Of a DNA stretch of 64,000 nt, positions 16,611 through 27,957 are shown in pieces. Origin of the DNA: Saccharothrix ecbatanensis (GTDB lineage Bacteria; Actinomycetota; Actinomycetes; Mycobacteriales; Pseudonocardiaceae); contig NZ_JACHMO010000001.1 of the NCBI RefSeq assembly GCF_014205015.1, forward strand, positions 8,680,001-8,744,000, read 5' to 3'. Position numbers and translations under genes: made by a program. The notes below the pieces were generated by a model. That model made no database searches. It saw only the letters and a list, made by a program, of their open reading frames with translations, and was not told the DNA's origin. Within the stretch, counting starts at the first letter, position 1, and each line of letters starts with the position of its first letter.

Positions 16611-18398
16611 GTGACGGCCGTAGCCCCGCAGCCGATCGCAACGCGGCCCTTCGGGACTCGCGACGCGGTCAAGGGTTCGTTCCTGCTGCGGATGTTCCGC
16701 ACCACGGACCACAAGCAAATCGGCATCATGTACCTGATCACGTCGTTCGCCTTCTTCATGGTCGGCGGCGCGATGGCCATGCTGATGAGGACCGAACTGG
16801 CACGCCCGGGTATGCAGTTCCTGTCGCAGGAGCAGTTCAACCAGCTGTTCACCATGCACGGCACGGTGATGCTGCTGCTCTACGCGACCCCCATCGTGTT
16901 CGGCTTCGCCAACTTCGTCCTGCCGCTCCAGATCGGCTCGCCGGACGTCGCGTTCCCGCGGCTCAACGCGTTCTCGTACTGGCTGTACCTGTTCGGCGGC
17001 CTGATCGTGATGGCGGGCTTCCTCACGCCGGGTGGCGCGGCCGACTTCGGCTGGTTCGCCTACACCCCGCTGTCGAACGCCATCCACTCGCCCGGCGTCG
17101 GCGCCGACCTGTGGATCTCCGGTCTGATCGTCGGTGGTCTCGGCACCATCCTCGGCGCGGTCAACATGATCACCACCGTGGTCTGCCTGCGGGCGCCCGG
17201 CATGACCATGTTCCGGATGCCGATCTTCACCTGGAACATCCTGGTGACGTCCGTGCTGGTGCTGCTGGCGTTCCCGATCTTGACCGCCGCGCTGTTCGGC
17301 CTGCTGGCGGACCGCCACCTCGGCGCCCACGTGTTCGACCCCGCCAACGGCGGCGTGATCCTGTGGCAGCACCTCTTCTGGTTCTTCGGACACCCCGAGG
17401 TCTACATCGTCGCCTTGCCGTTCTTCGGCATCGTCTCGGAGATCTTCCCGGTGTTCAGCCGCAAGCCGATCTTCGGCTACAACGGCCTGGTCTACGCGAC
17501 GCTGGGCATCGCGGCGCTGTCCGTGGCCGTGTGGGCGCACCACATGTACGCCACCGGCGCGGTGCTGCTGCCGTTCTTCGCGTTCATGACGTTCCTGATC
17601 GCGGTGCCGACCGGTATCAAGTTCTTCAACTGGATCGGCACGATGTGGAAGGGGCAGTTGACGTTCGAGACCCCGATGCTGTTCAGCATCGGCTTCATCG
17701 TCACGTTCCTCTTCGGCGGTCTGTCCGGCATCCTGCTGGCCGCGCCGGCGATCGACTTCCACGTCTCCGACACGTACTTCGTGGTCGCGCACTTCCACTA
17801 CGTGCTGTACGGCACGATCGTGTTCGCCACCTTCGCGGGCATCTACTTCTGGTTCCCGAAGATCACCGGCCGGATGCTGGACGAGCCCTTGGGCAAGCTC
17901 CACTTCTGGACCACGTTCCTCGGCTTCCACGCCACGTTCCTGGTGCAGCACTGGCTGGGCAACGAGGGCATGCCGCGCCGGTACGCGGACTACCTGGCCA
18001 GCGACGGCTTCACCACGCTGAACACGATCTCCACGATCGGCGCGTACATCCTGGGCGCGTCCACGCTGCCGTTCATCTGGAACATCTTCAAGAGCTACCG
18101 CTACGGCGAGACGGTCAAGGTCGACGACCCGTGGGGCTTCGGCAACTCGCTGGAGTGGGCCACGTCCTGCCCGCCGCCGCGGCACAACTTCACCGAGCTG
18201 CCGCGCATCCGCTCGGCCCGCCCGGCGTTCGAGCTGCACTACCCGCACATGATCGAGCGGCTGCACAGCGAGGCGCACGTGACGTTCACCGGCAAGGCGA
18301 TCGCGCACGAGGACGCCAAGCCCGCGCCGTCCGAGCTGGCCGCCGCCGCTGTGCAGTCCGGCACAGCCTCGGAGCACACCGAGGGCGACCACAAGTAA
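16611..18398 (+). CDS. ctaD: aa3-type cytochrome c oxidase subunit I
   Basis: GTG 16611 follows AGGAGG, giving 595 residues. An upstream in-frame ATG would add 19 residues lacking family similarity. This is the 12-helix heme-copper oxidase core that reduces O2 at heme a3/CuB and pumps protons. Visible landmarks are [15 protein letters not shown] (heme a ligand), [11 protein letters not shown] (CuB His and His-Tyr crosslink), [10 protein letters not shown] (CuB His pair) and [11 protein letters not shown] (heme a3 and heme a ligands). The tail of about 60 residues is hydrophilic. It is followed by serB, the same neighbour as in mycobacteria. Subunits II-IV are not in the window. Confidence 0.97.
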   Translation: MTAVAPQPIATRPFGTRDAVKGSFLLRMFRTTDHKQIGIMYLITSFAFFMVGGAMAMLMRTELARPGMQFLSQEQFNQLFTMHGTVMLLLYATPIVFGFANFVLPLQIGSPDVAFPRLNAFSYWLYLFGGLIVMAGFLTPGGAADFGWFAYTPLSNAIHSPGVGADLWISGLIVGGLGTILGAVNMITTVVCLRAPGMTMFRMPIFTWNILVTSVLVLLAFPILTAALFGLLADRHLGAHVFDPANGGVILWQHLFWFFGHPEVYIVALPFFGIVSEIFPVFSRKPIFGYNGLVYATLGIAALSVAVWAHHMYATGAVLLPFFAFMTFLIAVPTGIKFFNWIGTMWKGQLTFETPMLFSIGFIVTFLFGGLSGILLAAPAIDFHVSDTYFVVAHFHYVLYGTIVFATFAGIYFWFPKITGRMLDEPLGKLHFWTTFLGFHATFLVQHWLGNEGMPRRYADYLASDGFTTLNTISTIGAYILGASTLPFIWNIFKSYRYGETVKVDDPWGFGNSLEWATSCPPPRHNFTELPRIRSARPAFELHYPHMIERLHSEAHVTFTGKAIAHEDAKPAPSELAAAAVQSGTASEHTEGDHK

Positions 18399-18427
18399 CG
18401 CTTGTAACCTGAGCACAGGTTCAACGA

Positions 18428-18479
18428 CGAGCCCCGACGACCAGCGTCCGATCCCCTCGGCCGAGGTCGCCGGGGCTCG
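18428..18479 (+). terminator. nested stem-loop between ctaD and serB
   Basis: Outer arms CGAGCCCCG (18428-18436) and CGGGGCTCG (18471-18479) pair perfectly. Inside them a palindrome CCTCGGCCGAGG lies at 18455-18466. It probably ends the ctaD transcript. A leader or attenuator role for serB is possible but nothing specific supports it. Confidence 0.6.
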
Positions 18480-18495
18480 CCGCTGTCTGGCATAG

Positions 18496-20441
<1,946 letters not shown>

Positions 20442-20478
20442 CGTTTCGGATGCCCGGTTTGCGGTAACCATCCCCGGC

Positions 20479-21888
20479 GTGGGCCTGTTGGACGTGCTGG
20501 ACGCCAAGCTCGGCGACGGGCTGGAGAGCCTGATGTGCGCGCACCACGCCCGGAGGCTGCACAAGCTGGGGTGGGGCTCGGTGTTCTCCGCGTCCACGGG
20601 CTGGTGGACGCCCAGCCGGCCGGTGCGTGCCGGCAACCGGATCGAGGTGTTGATCGATGGGCACGAGCTGCTGCCCGCGATCGCGTCGGCCATTTCGTCG
20701 GCGCGGAGGTCCGTGTACATCGCCGGGTGGTGCGCCAGCCCCGACTTCCGCCTGACCCGTTCGGCCGGCTCGCCGACGTTGCGCGAGTTGTTGGCGTCCG
20801 CGGCGGATCGCGTGCCGGTTCGGGTGCTGCTGTGGGCCGGCCCGCCGCTGCCATTGTTCGAGCCGACCCGCCGGCGGGTGACGGAGGCGCGGGCGGATTT
20901 CGTGCGCGACAGCGCGGTGAAGTGCGTGCTGGACGGGCGGGAGCGGACGTTCCACTGCCATCACGAGAAGATCGTGGTGGTGGACGACGAGGTGGCGTTC
21001 GTCGGCGGGATGGACATGACCGCGGTGGAGGGGGACCGGCACGACTCCGCGTCCCACCCGCCTCGGGAACCGTTGGGCTGGCACGACTTGGGCACGCGGC
21101 TCGAAGGTCCGATCGTCGCGGACGTCGCCGAGCACTTCCGGCAGCGGTGGCAGGAGATCGCGGGGGAGTCCCTGCCTGAGGTGACGCCTCCGGCGCCTGT
21201 CGGCTCGTCGTCGGCGCAGCTCGTGCGGACGATCCCGGAGCGCACCTACAAGTTCGCTGAGCGTGGCGAGTTCAGCCTGCTCGACTCGTACCTGCGGGCG
21301 CTGCGTTCGGCTGCACGGCTGGTCTACGTGGAGAACCAGTTCCTGTGGTCTCCTGAGGTCACCGAGGTCCTGATCGAGAAGCTGCGCACCCCGCCGGACC
21401 CGAGGTTCCGCGTCGTCCTGGTCCTGCCGCGCAAGCCGACCAACGGCGCCGACACCACGCGCGGCCAGTTGGGCCGGTTGCTGGACGCCGACGACGGCCG
21501 CCACCACCTGATCGCCGCAACCCTGTCCTCGCACGACGGCGAAACGTCCTCGTCGGTCTACGTGCACGCCAAACTGGCGATCGTGGACGACCGCTGGCTG
21601 ACCATCGGCTCGGCCAACCTGAACGAGCACTCGCTGTTCAACGACACCGAGGTCAACGTGGTGACCGACGATCCCGGGATCATCCGCGACACCCGCCTGC
21701 GCCTGTGGTCCGAACACCTCCAGCGCCCGATCCCGGACGTTTCCGGGCCGGCGCACGACGTGGTCGACAACCTCTGGCGCCCCACCGTGAAGTCACCCGA
21801 TCGACACCGCGTCACCGCCCTGCCCGGCGTCTCCCGCCGAGCCGGCCGTCTGCAAGGCCCCCTGCGCGGCCTCCTGGTGGACGGCTAG
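20479..21888 (+). CDS. phospholipase D-superfamily protein
   Basis: 469 residues with two HKD motifs: HEKIVVVDD (H162, K164, D169) followed by GGMDM, and HAKLAIVDD (H363, K365, D370) followed by IGSANLNEHS. Two motifs in one chain form the complete active site used by PLDs and cardiolipin-synthase-like enzymes to hydrolyse or transfer phosphatidyl groups. No signal peptide is seen. It starts at GTG 20479, 38 bases after the PTH2 gene, and its stop overlaps the convergent helicase gene by 4 bases. Confidence 0.88.
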   Translation: MGLLDVLDAKLGDGLESLMCAHHARRLHKLGWGSVFSASTGWWTPSRPVRAGNRIEVLIDGHELLPAIASAISSARRSVYIAGWCASPDFRLTRSAGSPTLRELLASAADRVPVRVLLWAGPPLPLFEPTRRRVTEARADFVRDSAVKCVLDGRERTFHCHHEKIVVVDDEVAFVGGMDMTAVEGDRHDSASHPPREPLGWHDLGTRLEGPIVADVAEHFRQRWQEIAGESLPEVTPPAPVGSSSAQLVRTIPERTYKFAERGEFSLLDSYLRALRSAARLVYVENQFLWSPEVTEVLIEKLRTPPDPRFRVVLVLPRKPTNGADTTRGQLGRLLDADDGRHHLIAATLSSHDGETSSSVYVHAKLAIVDDRWLTIGSANLNEHSLFNDTEVNVVTDDPGIIRDTRLRLWSEHLQRPIPDVSGPAHDVVDNLWRPTVKSPDRHRVTALPGVSRRAGRLQGPLRGLLVDG

Positions 21889-23942
21889 TTGTTGGCCGCG
21901 TCGAGGCGTTTCAGCGCCGCCTTCACGATCTCCGGGTCGTACGTCGTCCAGAACGGCGGCAGCGACGCCCGCAGGAACCCGCCGTAACGCGCCGTCGCCA
22001 GACGGGGGTCGAGGACGGCCACCACGCCCTTGTCGTTCATCGACCTCAACAGCCGCCCGGCGCCCTGGGCCAGCAGCAGAGCCGCATGGGTCGCCGCCAC
22101 GGTGAGGAAACCGTTGCCGCCCCTCGACTCCACCGCCTTCTGCCGCGCCGACGCCAGCGGGTCGTCCGGGCGCGGGAACGGGATGCGGTCCATCACCACC
22201 AGCGACAGCGCCGGCCCCGGCACGTCCACGCCCTGCCACAGCGACAACGTCCCGAACAGGCACGTCTCCGCGTCCTCGGCGAACCGCTTCACCAACTGCC
22301 CCGTGGCGTCGTCACCCTGGCACAGCACGGGGTAGCTCACCTTGCCCCGCAACGCCTCCGCCGCCGCCTTCGCCGCGCGCATCGACGAGAACAGCCCCAG
22401 CGTGCGACCACCGGCCGCGTTCACCAGACCCTCGATCTCGTCCACATAGGACGGTGGTAGCCCGTCACGCCCCGGCGGTGGCAAGTGCCGTGCCACGTAA
22501 AGGATCCCGGCGCTCCCGTGCTCGAACGGCGACCCGACGTCCAGCCCGCTCCACCGCGGCCCGCTCGTGTCCGACGGCGGCTCCTTGTCGGTCGCCGTCC
22601 CCTCCGCCTTCGTCGCACCGGACGCCGCCGGCAGCCCCCACTGCCGCGCCAACGTGTCGAACGTGCCGCCCAACGTCAGCGTCGCCGACGTCAGCACCGT
22701 GGTCCGCTTCCCGAACAGCCGCTCCCGCAGCAGCCCGCCGACCCCCAACGGCGCCACCCGCAGCGACGGCGCCTTGTTCCGGTCCGCGAAGTCGCCCGAC
22801 ACCCACACCACGTCGTGGTCCTCGTCGAACGCGCCCAGGATCCGCGCCGCGCAGTCGTGCACCTCGTCCAGCAGCGACAGCGCGAGCTTGCGGGACGTGG
22901 CGCCGTCCACGTCCTCCTTGCGCTCCGGCCCCAACGAGCTGATGCACGCGTGCGCCGCGTCCTTCGTCGCACGCAAAGCACCGGCCAACGCCTGCGGCAG
23001 GCTGTCGAGCCGACCGACCGGCATGTCCTCCAGGATCATCGCCAGACCGTCGCTCGCCTCGGCCATCCGGTCGGCCACGCTCTGGTCGATGAGCCGTCCG
23101 CACCGCCGCGCGGCCGTGGAGACGAGGGACGCGCTCAGCTCCTCGGTCGCCACCGACGTCACCCGGTCGACCAGGTCGTGCGCCTCGTCGATCACCACCA
23201 CGTCGTGGTCGGGCAGGACCTGGTAGCCCTCCAGCGCGTCCACGGCGAGCATCGCGTGGTTGGTCACCACGACGTCCGCCTTGCCGGCGACGGCCCGTGC
23301 CTTCTCCGCGAAGCAGTCGACGCCGATCGGGCACTTGTTCACGCCCAGGCACTCGCGCGCCGTCACCGAGACCTGCCGCCACGCCTGGTCCGTGACGCCG
23401 GGCACGAGTTCGTCGCGGTCACCGGTCTCGGTGTCGGACGACCACTCGTGCAGGCGCTTGATCTCGCGGCCCATCTTGGACACGGCGAACGGGTCGAACA
23501 GGCCCGCGTCCTCCGGCTCGTCCGGAGCGCCGGTGTGCAGGCGGTGCATGCAGAGGTAGTTGCGGCGGCCCTTGAGGATGGCGAACCGCGGTTCGCGGCC
23601 CAACACCTTGGTCAACGCCTTGGCCAGCCTCGGCAGATCGCGGTCCACCAGCTGGCGTTGCAGGGCGATCGTGGCGGTGGAGATGACGACCGTGGACTCC
23701 TCGGCCACCGCGTGCCGCAGGGCCGGCACCAGGTACGCCAGCGACTTGCCGGTTCCGGTGCCCGCCTGGACGGCCAGGTGCTCGCCCGTCCGGATCGACC
23801 GTTCGACGGCCTCGGCCATGTCCACCTGACCCTGACGTTCGGCTCCGCCCACCGCCTCCACGGCAACGGCGAGCAACGTCCGGGTGTCGGGGATGGCGGT
23901 GGTGGCGGGCACGGCGAAGACCGTACCCGCCCACACCGTCAA
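21885..23942 (-). CDS. DinG-like ATP-dependent DNA helicase
   Basis: 685 residues, XPD/DinG superfamily 2 helicase. Walker A GTGTGKS at 61-67, DEAH box at 252-255 (VVVIDEAHDLVDRV). Four cysteines, C131, C198, C204 and C210 (YLCMHR, ECLGVNKCPIGVDC), are placed to hold the 4Fe-4S cluster typical of this group. The C-terminal motor has LGLFSSMRAAKAAAEAL and QGAGRLLRS. Such helicases unwind 5'-3' on damaged or R-loop DNA. Convergent with the PLD gene. Confidence 0.92.
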   Translation of the reverse strand: MTVWAGTVFAVPATTAIPDTRTLLAVAVEAVGGAERQGQVDMAEAVERSIRTGEHLAVQAGTGTGKSLAYLVPALRHAVAEESTVVISTATIALQRQLVDRDLPRLAKALTKVLGREPRFAILKGRRNYLCMHRLHTGAPDEPEDAGLFDPFAVSKMGREIKRLHEWSSDTETGDRDELVPGVTDQAWRQVSVTARECLGVNKCPIGVDCFAEKARAVAGKADVVVTNHAMLAVDALEGYQVLPDHDVVVIDEAHDLVDRVTSVATEELSASLVSTAARRCGRLIDQSVADRMAEASDGLAMILEDMPVGRLDSLPQALAGALRATKDAAHACISSLGPERKEDVDGATSRKLALSLLDEVHDCAARILGAFDEDHDVVWVSGDFADRNKAPSLRVAPLGVGGLLRERLFGKRTTVLTSATLTLGGTFDTLARQWGLPAASGATKAEGTATDKEPPSDTSGPRWSGLDVGSPFEHGSAGILYVARHLPPPGRDGLPPSYVDEIEGLVNAAGGRTLGLFSSMRAAKAAAEALRGKVSYPVLCQGDDATGQLVKRFAEDAETCLFGTLSLWQGVDVPGPALSLVVMDRIPFPRPDDPLASARQKAVESRGGNGFLTVAATHAALLLAQGAGRLLRSMNDKGVVAVLDPRLATARYGGFLRASLPPFWTTYDPEIVKAALKRLDAANN

Positions 23943-23963
23943 CCCGGGCCGGGACTCTCGTGC

Positions 23964-24539
23964 TTACTTGCGGTTGATCAGAGCCCAAGCGGCCGGGAGG
24001 AGCCCCGCGGCGAGGGCGATCTTCAGCGCGTCACCGAGCAGGAACGGCGTCACGCCCAGTTGCAGCGCCTTGCCGAACCCGACCCCGGCAGCGGCCATCA
24101 GCCACGGCACACCGCAGGCGTAGATCGCCAGGTTGCCCAACGCCATCGTGCCGACGGTGCGGAACGGCGTCCGGTCACCGCCCCGCGCGGCCAGGTGGCC
24201 GACCATCGCGGCGGCGAACACGAACCCGACCACGTACCCGAGCGACGCGGGCATGCCCGACGAACCGCCCTGGAACCACGGGACGCCGGCGACTCCGGCG
24301 ATCAGGTAGAGCACCATCGAGGCGCCGCCGCGCTGCCACCCGAGGGCGGCGCCCACCAGCAGGGCGGCGAACGTCTGGCCGGTGAGCGGCACGGGGCTGC
24401 CCGGGATGGGGAGCGCGACCTGGGCGGCCAGCCCGGTCAGCCCGGCGCCCGCGACGACCAGGGCGATGTCACGCGCGAGGGCGCCAGGTACCAGGTCGGC
24501 GAGCACCGCGCGGCGGCCGGGAACGGCGAGGACGGACAC
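23964..24539 (-). CDS. bioY: BioY biotin transporter S component
   Basis: 191 residues, six hydrophobic helices, with the BioY signatures VPLTGQTFAALLVGAALG and GVPWFQGGSSGMPASLGYVVGF. BioY captures biotin and works with an ECF transporter module (BioM/BioN or shared AT module), which is not in this window. The closing helix ends with a short basic RK tail. Transcribed on the same strand as the downstream helicase, 21 bases apart. An inverted repeat lies 60-80 bases upstream. Confidence 0.92.
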   Translation of the reverse strand: MSVLAVPGRRAVLADLVPGALARDIALVVAGAGLTGLAAQVALPIPGSPVPLTGQTFAALLVGAALGWQRGGASMVLYLIAGVAGVPWFQGGSSGMPASLGYVVGFVFAAAMVGHLAARGGDRTPFRTVGTMALGNLAIYACGVPWLMAAAGVGFGKALQLGVTPFLLGDALKIALAAGLLPAAWALINRK

Positions 24540-24600
24540 TTGTGGGACCTCCCAGAGGATCGACTTCTCCCGGAGGTTAACCGCCGATCACCGGTCCGGT

Positions 24601-24621
24601 CTTTGTCGAACCTCTACAAAG
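24601..24621 (-). promoter_or_regulatory. inverted repeat upstream of bioY
   Basis: CTTTGT (24601-24606) and ACAAAG (24616-24621) form 6-bp arms around 9 bases in an otherwise GC-rich area, 62 bases before the bioY start. It could be an operator in the promoter. The regulator is unknown and no match to a known biotin-regulator box is claimed. Confidence 0.4.
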
Positions 24622-24713
24622 TTGGGCACGTCACGCGAGAGCCGGGCCGGCCGCACGCCAGAGCCCCGCCGGAACCCCCCCCCGACCTACACCGGAACCG
24701 CACCGACGTCACA

Positions 24714-24900
24714 CCGGAGCCGCTCGAACATCGCGCTGGGGCCGGGCCGACCCCACACCGGAGCCGCTCGAACATCGCGCTGGGGCCGGGCCGACCCCAC
24801 CCCGGAGCCGCGCGAACATCGTGCTGGGGCCTGGCCGACCCCAACCCCGGAGCCGGGCCGACCTCGCGTGAAGCCGGGCCGACCTCGCGTGAAGCCGGCC
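24714..24900. repeat. tandem minisatellite, 44-bp and 21-bp units
   Basis: Three copies of a 44-bp unit start at 24714, 24758 and 24802, each opening CCGGAGCCG, containing CGAACATCG and closing GGCCGACCCC. A partial fourth starts at 24847. It runs into about two and a half copies of a 21-bp unit (GAAGCCGGGCCGACCTCGCG core) to about 24900. Copies differ at only a few positions, so expansion is fairly recent. Confidence 0.85.
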
Positions 24901-24989
24901 GACGCCGCGCCAGAGTTCCGCGCAAGCCCTCGCCGTGCGGTGTTCGTGTTCGTGCGATGTCCGTGCGATTCGGCGACGTTGGTGCGAAG

Positions 24990-26387
24990 TCAGCGGTCGA
25001 GGGCGACTTTGGGTGTGATCCGTTCGGTGTTCCGGCGGGTCTTCGTCCAGCCGTTGCGCCCGCGCGCCAAGCGGATGACTGCTCGCCACGACGTGATGTA
25101 GAACGTATAAATGTAGATTGCATACACAAAGCCGTAGCCGAAGGCCCGCCACAGGCCCAACGAGGGGTGGCACCGCATTCTGTATACCGGGCCCCACAGC
25201 ACGAACGGCAGGAGGCCGAAGATTCCGTATACAGTGAACAGGATCCAGGCGCCGTCGATGAACCACGCCCACACCTCAGTGGGCGAAGTGGTGGCCCGGT
25301 GCGCTAGCAGGATCAGCGGGATGGGGTAGATGAGCGTCCCGAGCAGTTGCATCCACGGCTGGGCCAGGTAGTACATCATCTCCGCCGCACCCAACGTCGA
25401 CAGGTGCGGCGACGCCCAGATCCGCCGCACATAACGCATGCACTGCATGGTTCCCTGCCCCCACCGGGTGCGCTGCGCGAGGAACCTGCGCAAGCTGTAC
25501 AACCCCTCCTGGTGCACGTGCGTGTCCATCGTGAACCCGGTCCGCCACCCAGCAGTCAACAGGTGCACGCCAAGCTCGAAGTCCTCCAACAACGACCCAC
25601 GCCACGGCTGCCCAACCCGCCCCGCGATGGAGTCGAGCGCCGACAACCGCGTGAACTGCCCGTTGCCACCCATCGAGATCGTGCCGGTCACCCCTCGTGA
25701 CAGCTGGATCGCCGCGATCGCGGTCCGGAACTCCAGGTCCTGCATCCGCACCAGCAGTCCGCCGAAGAACCGCCGCCACCGCGACACGCCCTCCTGCCGC
25801 ACCCCCGCGTTCACCATCCGCACGTCCACCTGCACCGCGCCGATCGTGGCGTCACCAAACAGGTGGTCCGCCGCGCACACCTCCAGGCAGTTGGGCGCGG
25901 GCCGTCCGTCGGCGTCCACCACCACGATCACGGCGCGATCGGCATCGGCGTGCCGACCCATCCACAGCTTCAACGTCCGGTAAGCGTCGTTCAGCGCGTC
26001 ACCCTTGCCGGTGCGCGCATGCGGCCGGTGCCGCCGCACGAGGTGGATGTTCGGGTCGCCATGGAACCCGCGCACCACCGCCACCGTGCCGTCGTCGGAG
26101 TCGTCGTCTATGACCCACACGTGCGCACTGGGGAACGAGGCCCGCAGGTACCCGACCGTGTCACCGATGACCGCTTCCTCGTCCCGGCACGGCACCAGGA
26201 AGTGCCACTCGAACGCCTCGGGCCGACCGACAGGCCGCGGCTTGTGCCGCAGGTACGGGACGACGATGAGGAACACGTACGTCACGAACGCCACGCTCAT
26301 CGTCAGCGCCAACGCCTGGGTGAACCCCAGCAGGACGTCGAAGTTCAACGGCGCCTCCGCGGCGAGGAGTACGTCGGCGCGCCTCAC
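24990..26387 (-). CDS. membrane-bound family 2 glycosyltransferase of the exosortase P locus
   Basis: 465 residues from GTG 26387, which overlaps the xrtP stop (a TTG at 26348 with GGAGG before it is an alternative start). N-terminal membrane helix (about 20-45), GT2 catalytic domain with VIDDDS (94-96), VVDAD (158-160), LLEDFE (acceptor-site Asp about 269) and QRTRW (305-309), then at least three C-terminal membrane helices. This is the processive-type GT2 pattern that makes or exports a surface glycan. Coupling with exosortase suggests that the glycan and the sorted proteins belong together, as with GTs in proteobacterial PEP-CTERM/exosortase gene sets. Confidence 0.85.
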   Translation of the reverse strand: MRRADVLLAAEAPLNFDVLLGFTQALALTMSVAFVTYVFLIVVPYLRHKPRPVGRPEAFEWHFLVPCRDEEAVIGDTVGYLRASFPSAHVWVIDDDSDDGTVAVVRGFHGDPNIHLVRRHRPHARTGKGDALNDAYRTLKLWMGRHADADRAVIVVVDADGRPAPNCLEVCAADHLFGDATIGAVQVDVRMVNAGVRQEGVSRWRRFFGGLLVRMQDLEFRTAIAAIQLSRGVTGTISMGGNGQFTRLSALDSIAGRVGQPWRGSLLEDFELGVHLLTAGWRTGFTMDTHVHQEGLYSLRRFLAQRTRWGQGTMQCMRYVRRIWASPHLSTLGAAEMMYYLAQPWMQLLGTLIYPIPLILLAHRATTSPTEVWAWFIDGAWILFTVYGIFGLLPFVLWGPVYRMRCHPSLGLWRAFGYGFVYAIYIYTFYITSWRAVIRLARGRNGWTKTRRNTERITPKVALDR

Positions 26388-26902
26388 CTGCGCGTCGCCA
26401 ACCACACGAACGCGACGAGCGCGGCAGCGCCACCGAACACGCTGACCATCGAGCCGAGCAGCGTGTGCCCCCAGTAGTAGCCGGTGTCCACGCCGAGCCA
26501 CTTGACCAGCCCGACCAGCGTCAACACCCGGAACTGGTTGACCACGACCACCGCGAGCCCACCCACCGCCAGCGCGACCAGCACCCGCCGCGTGATCCGG
26601 GGCCGCAACGCGATCATCACCGCGCCCACCAGCAGCAGCGGCAGCACGAGGAACGCCGACGTGCACTCCGGCGTCATCCGCAGGCCGAGCGGGCTGTCCG
26701 TGCCGAGCCCGAAGTACACGGTCTGCCGCGACGCGACGACCTCCACGCCGTCCGAGCCGAGCACGTCGAGCAGCAGCCCGGACAGCACGATCTCGGCCGT
26801 CCGGTAGGCCCGGTGCGCCAGCACGAGCCCGGCCGCGGCCGCGATCAGTGCGATGACGATCACCCGATTGAGAGGTTCGGTGCGGGGCACGGCACACGCC
26901 AC
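26384..26902 (-). CDS. xrtP: exosortase P-like transpeptidase
   Basis: 172 residues with four to five membrane helices. The exosortase/archaeosortase catalytic trio is visible: Cys80 in RMTPECTSAF, Arg125 in NQFRVLTL and His146 in YWGHTLLGS. Exosortases cut and probably transfer C-terminal sorting tails of exported proteins, and actinobacterial exosortase P accompanies 'choice-of-anchor P' proteins. Start GTG 26902. Overlaps the GT2 gene by 4 bases and is divergent from an anchor-P protein gene 279 bases away, a strong contextual fit. Confidence 0.85.
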   Translation of the reverse strand: MACAVPRTEPLNRVIVIALIAAAAGLVLAHRAYRTAEIVLSGLLLDVLGSDGVEVVASRQTVYFGLGTDSPLGLRMTPECTSAFLVLPLLLVGAVMIALRPRITRRVLVALAVGGLAVVVVNQFRVLTLVGLVKWLGVDTGYYWGHTLLGSMVSVFGGAAALVAFVWLATRR

Positions 26903-27180
26903 TGAACGGGTCCTTTCGTTCGAGTTGGTCGAGCTCGCTATCGATCGGGGATCGCCCGATAGGGCTGCTTGGAGGTCATCGGAGGATCACAGAGCGAACT
27001 TCACCCCCGGATCGAGTGACGCCTGCCCGTGTTTTCGGGCGGTTGACCCACGTTCGGTGGTGGCAGTTCGGCGATTCGAGTGGACGCCGTCCCTCTTTAC
27101 GGTCAGTAACCCTTAACCCGACGGGTGGAACGCCGATAGGAGCAATTGCTGAACAAATAACGTTTCGAGAAAGGAGCTCC

Positions 27181-27954
27181 ATGCGTGTGCGAATGACGCG
27201 TCGCGCCGCCGTGGCCGGGTTGGTAGCCGTCGCGGCGCTGGTGGTCGGCGCCGCGCCTGCCTCGGCGGCACCCGGAGACGCCTCGGCCTACGGCGTGAAG
27301 CTCGACCTGTCACTGCTGGGCAGTGACGCCGTGTCGGCCGGGCCGTTCGCCGCCGCCGACGCCAACGGACCCACGTCCAACACGTTCGTCGGCGTGGACC
27401 TGCCGGACATCCTCCGGACCGGCGTGATCAACGCGTCCGCGTCCAGGAACGACGACACCGGCGGCGTGCACTCCAGAGCGAGCACCGCCGACGTGCGGCT
27501 GGACCTGCTCCAGTCGATCACCGGCGGTGTGTCGGCCGAACTGGTCGAAGCCGAGTGCGACGCCACCCAGACCGGCGTCACCGGCAAGTCGAAACTGGTC
27601 GGGCTGGACCTCGGCCGACTGGGCACGGTCGACACCGAGCCCGCGCCCAACACCACCGTGGACGTCGACCTCCTCGGCGTGGACATCGCGAAGATCGTCT
27701 TCAACGAGCAGATCCGCAACGCGGACGGCAGCCTGACGGTCAACGCCATCCACATCACCCTCCTCGGCGGTGTCCTCGGCTCCATCGGCACGGGCGACCT
27801 GGTGGTGTCTTCCGCCACCTGCGGCCCGGCCGGTCTGCCGATCCCGATGGCCTCCGGCGAGGGGCTGTGGATCGGACTCGGCCTGCTCGCCCTGTTCGGC
27901 ATCCCCGTCGCCGCAGTGGCCCTCCGCCGCCGGCACGACCTCCGGGCGGTCTGA
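27181..27954 (+). CDS. choice-of-anchor P family surface protein, probable exosortase substrate
   Basis: ATG 27181 follows AAGGAG. 257 residues: signal peptide (about 1-30, ending APASAAPGD), a beta-rich domain with SAYGVKLDLSLLG, DDTGGVHSRAS and AIHITLLGG, and two Cys (AECDATQ, SATCGPA) that may form a disulfide. The C-terminal sorting tail is LPIPMASGEG followed by a hydrophobic helix (about 226-248) and RRRHDLRAV. The tail plan plus an exosortase gene divergently beside it make it the likely XrtP substrate. It leads a group with the 55-residue LAATG protein. Confidence 0.85.
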   Translation: MRVRMTRRAAVAGLVAVAALVVGAAPASAAPGDASAYGVKLDLSLLGSDAVSAGPFAAADANGPTSNTFVGVDLPDILRTGVINASASRNDDTGGVHSRASTADVRLDLLQSITGGVSAELVEAECDATQTGVTGKSKLVGLDLGRLGTVDTEPAPNTTVDVDLLGVDIAKIVFNEQIRNADGSLTVNAIHITLLGGVLGSIGTGDLVVSSATCGPAGLPIPMASGEGLWIGLGLLALFGIPVAAVALRRRHDLRAV

Positions 27955-27957
27955 GGC

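Larger units (their letters stand above)
24540..24989. other. 450-base gene-free region with minisatellite repeats
   Basis: No credible gene lies between bioY and the glycosyltransferase gene. Open frames here are by-products of the repeats and lack ribosome sites. The part near 24540-24630 is likely the bioY promoter, and the rest holds the tandem repeats listed separately. Base composition (C-rich on the + strand, including a run of nine C near 24675) differs from coding DNA around it. Confidence 0.6.

Noticed and set aside
24614..25272. Two minus-strand frames covering the minisatellite
   Set aside because: They start in repeats, lack ribosome sites and overlap the GT2 gene end, with no recognisable domain.
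22485..25307. Long + strand frame (940 residues) opposite the DinG-like and bioY genes
   Set aside because: It reads antisense to well-supported genes, and its 3' part is the minisatellite.
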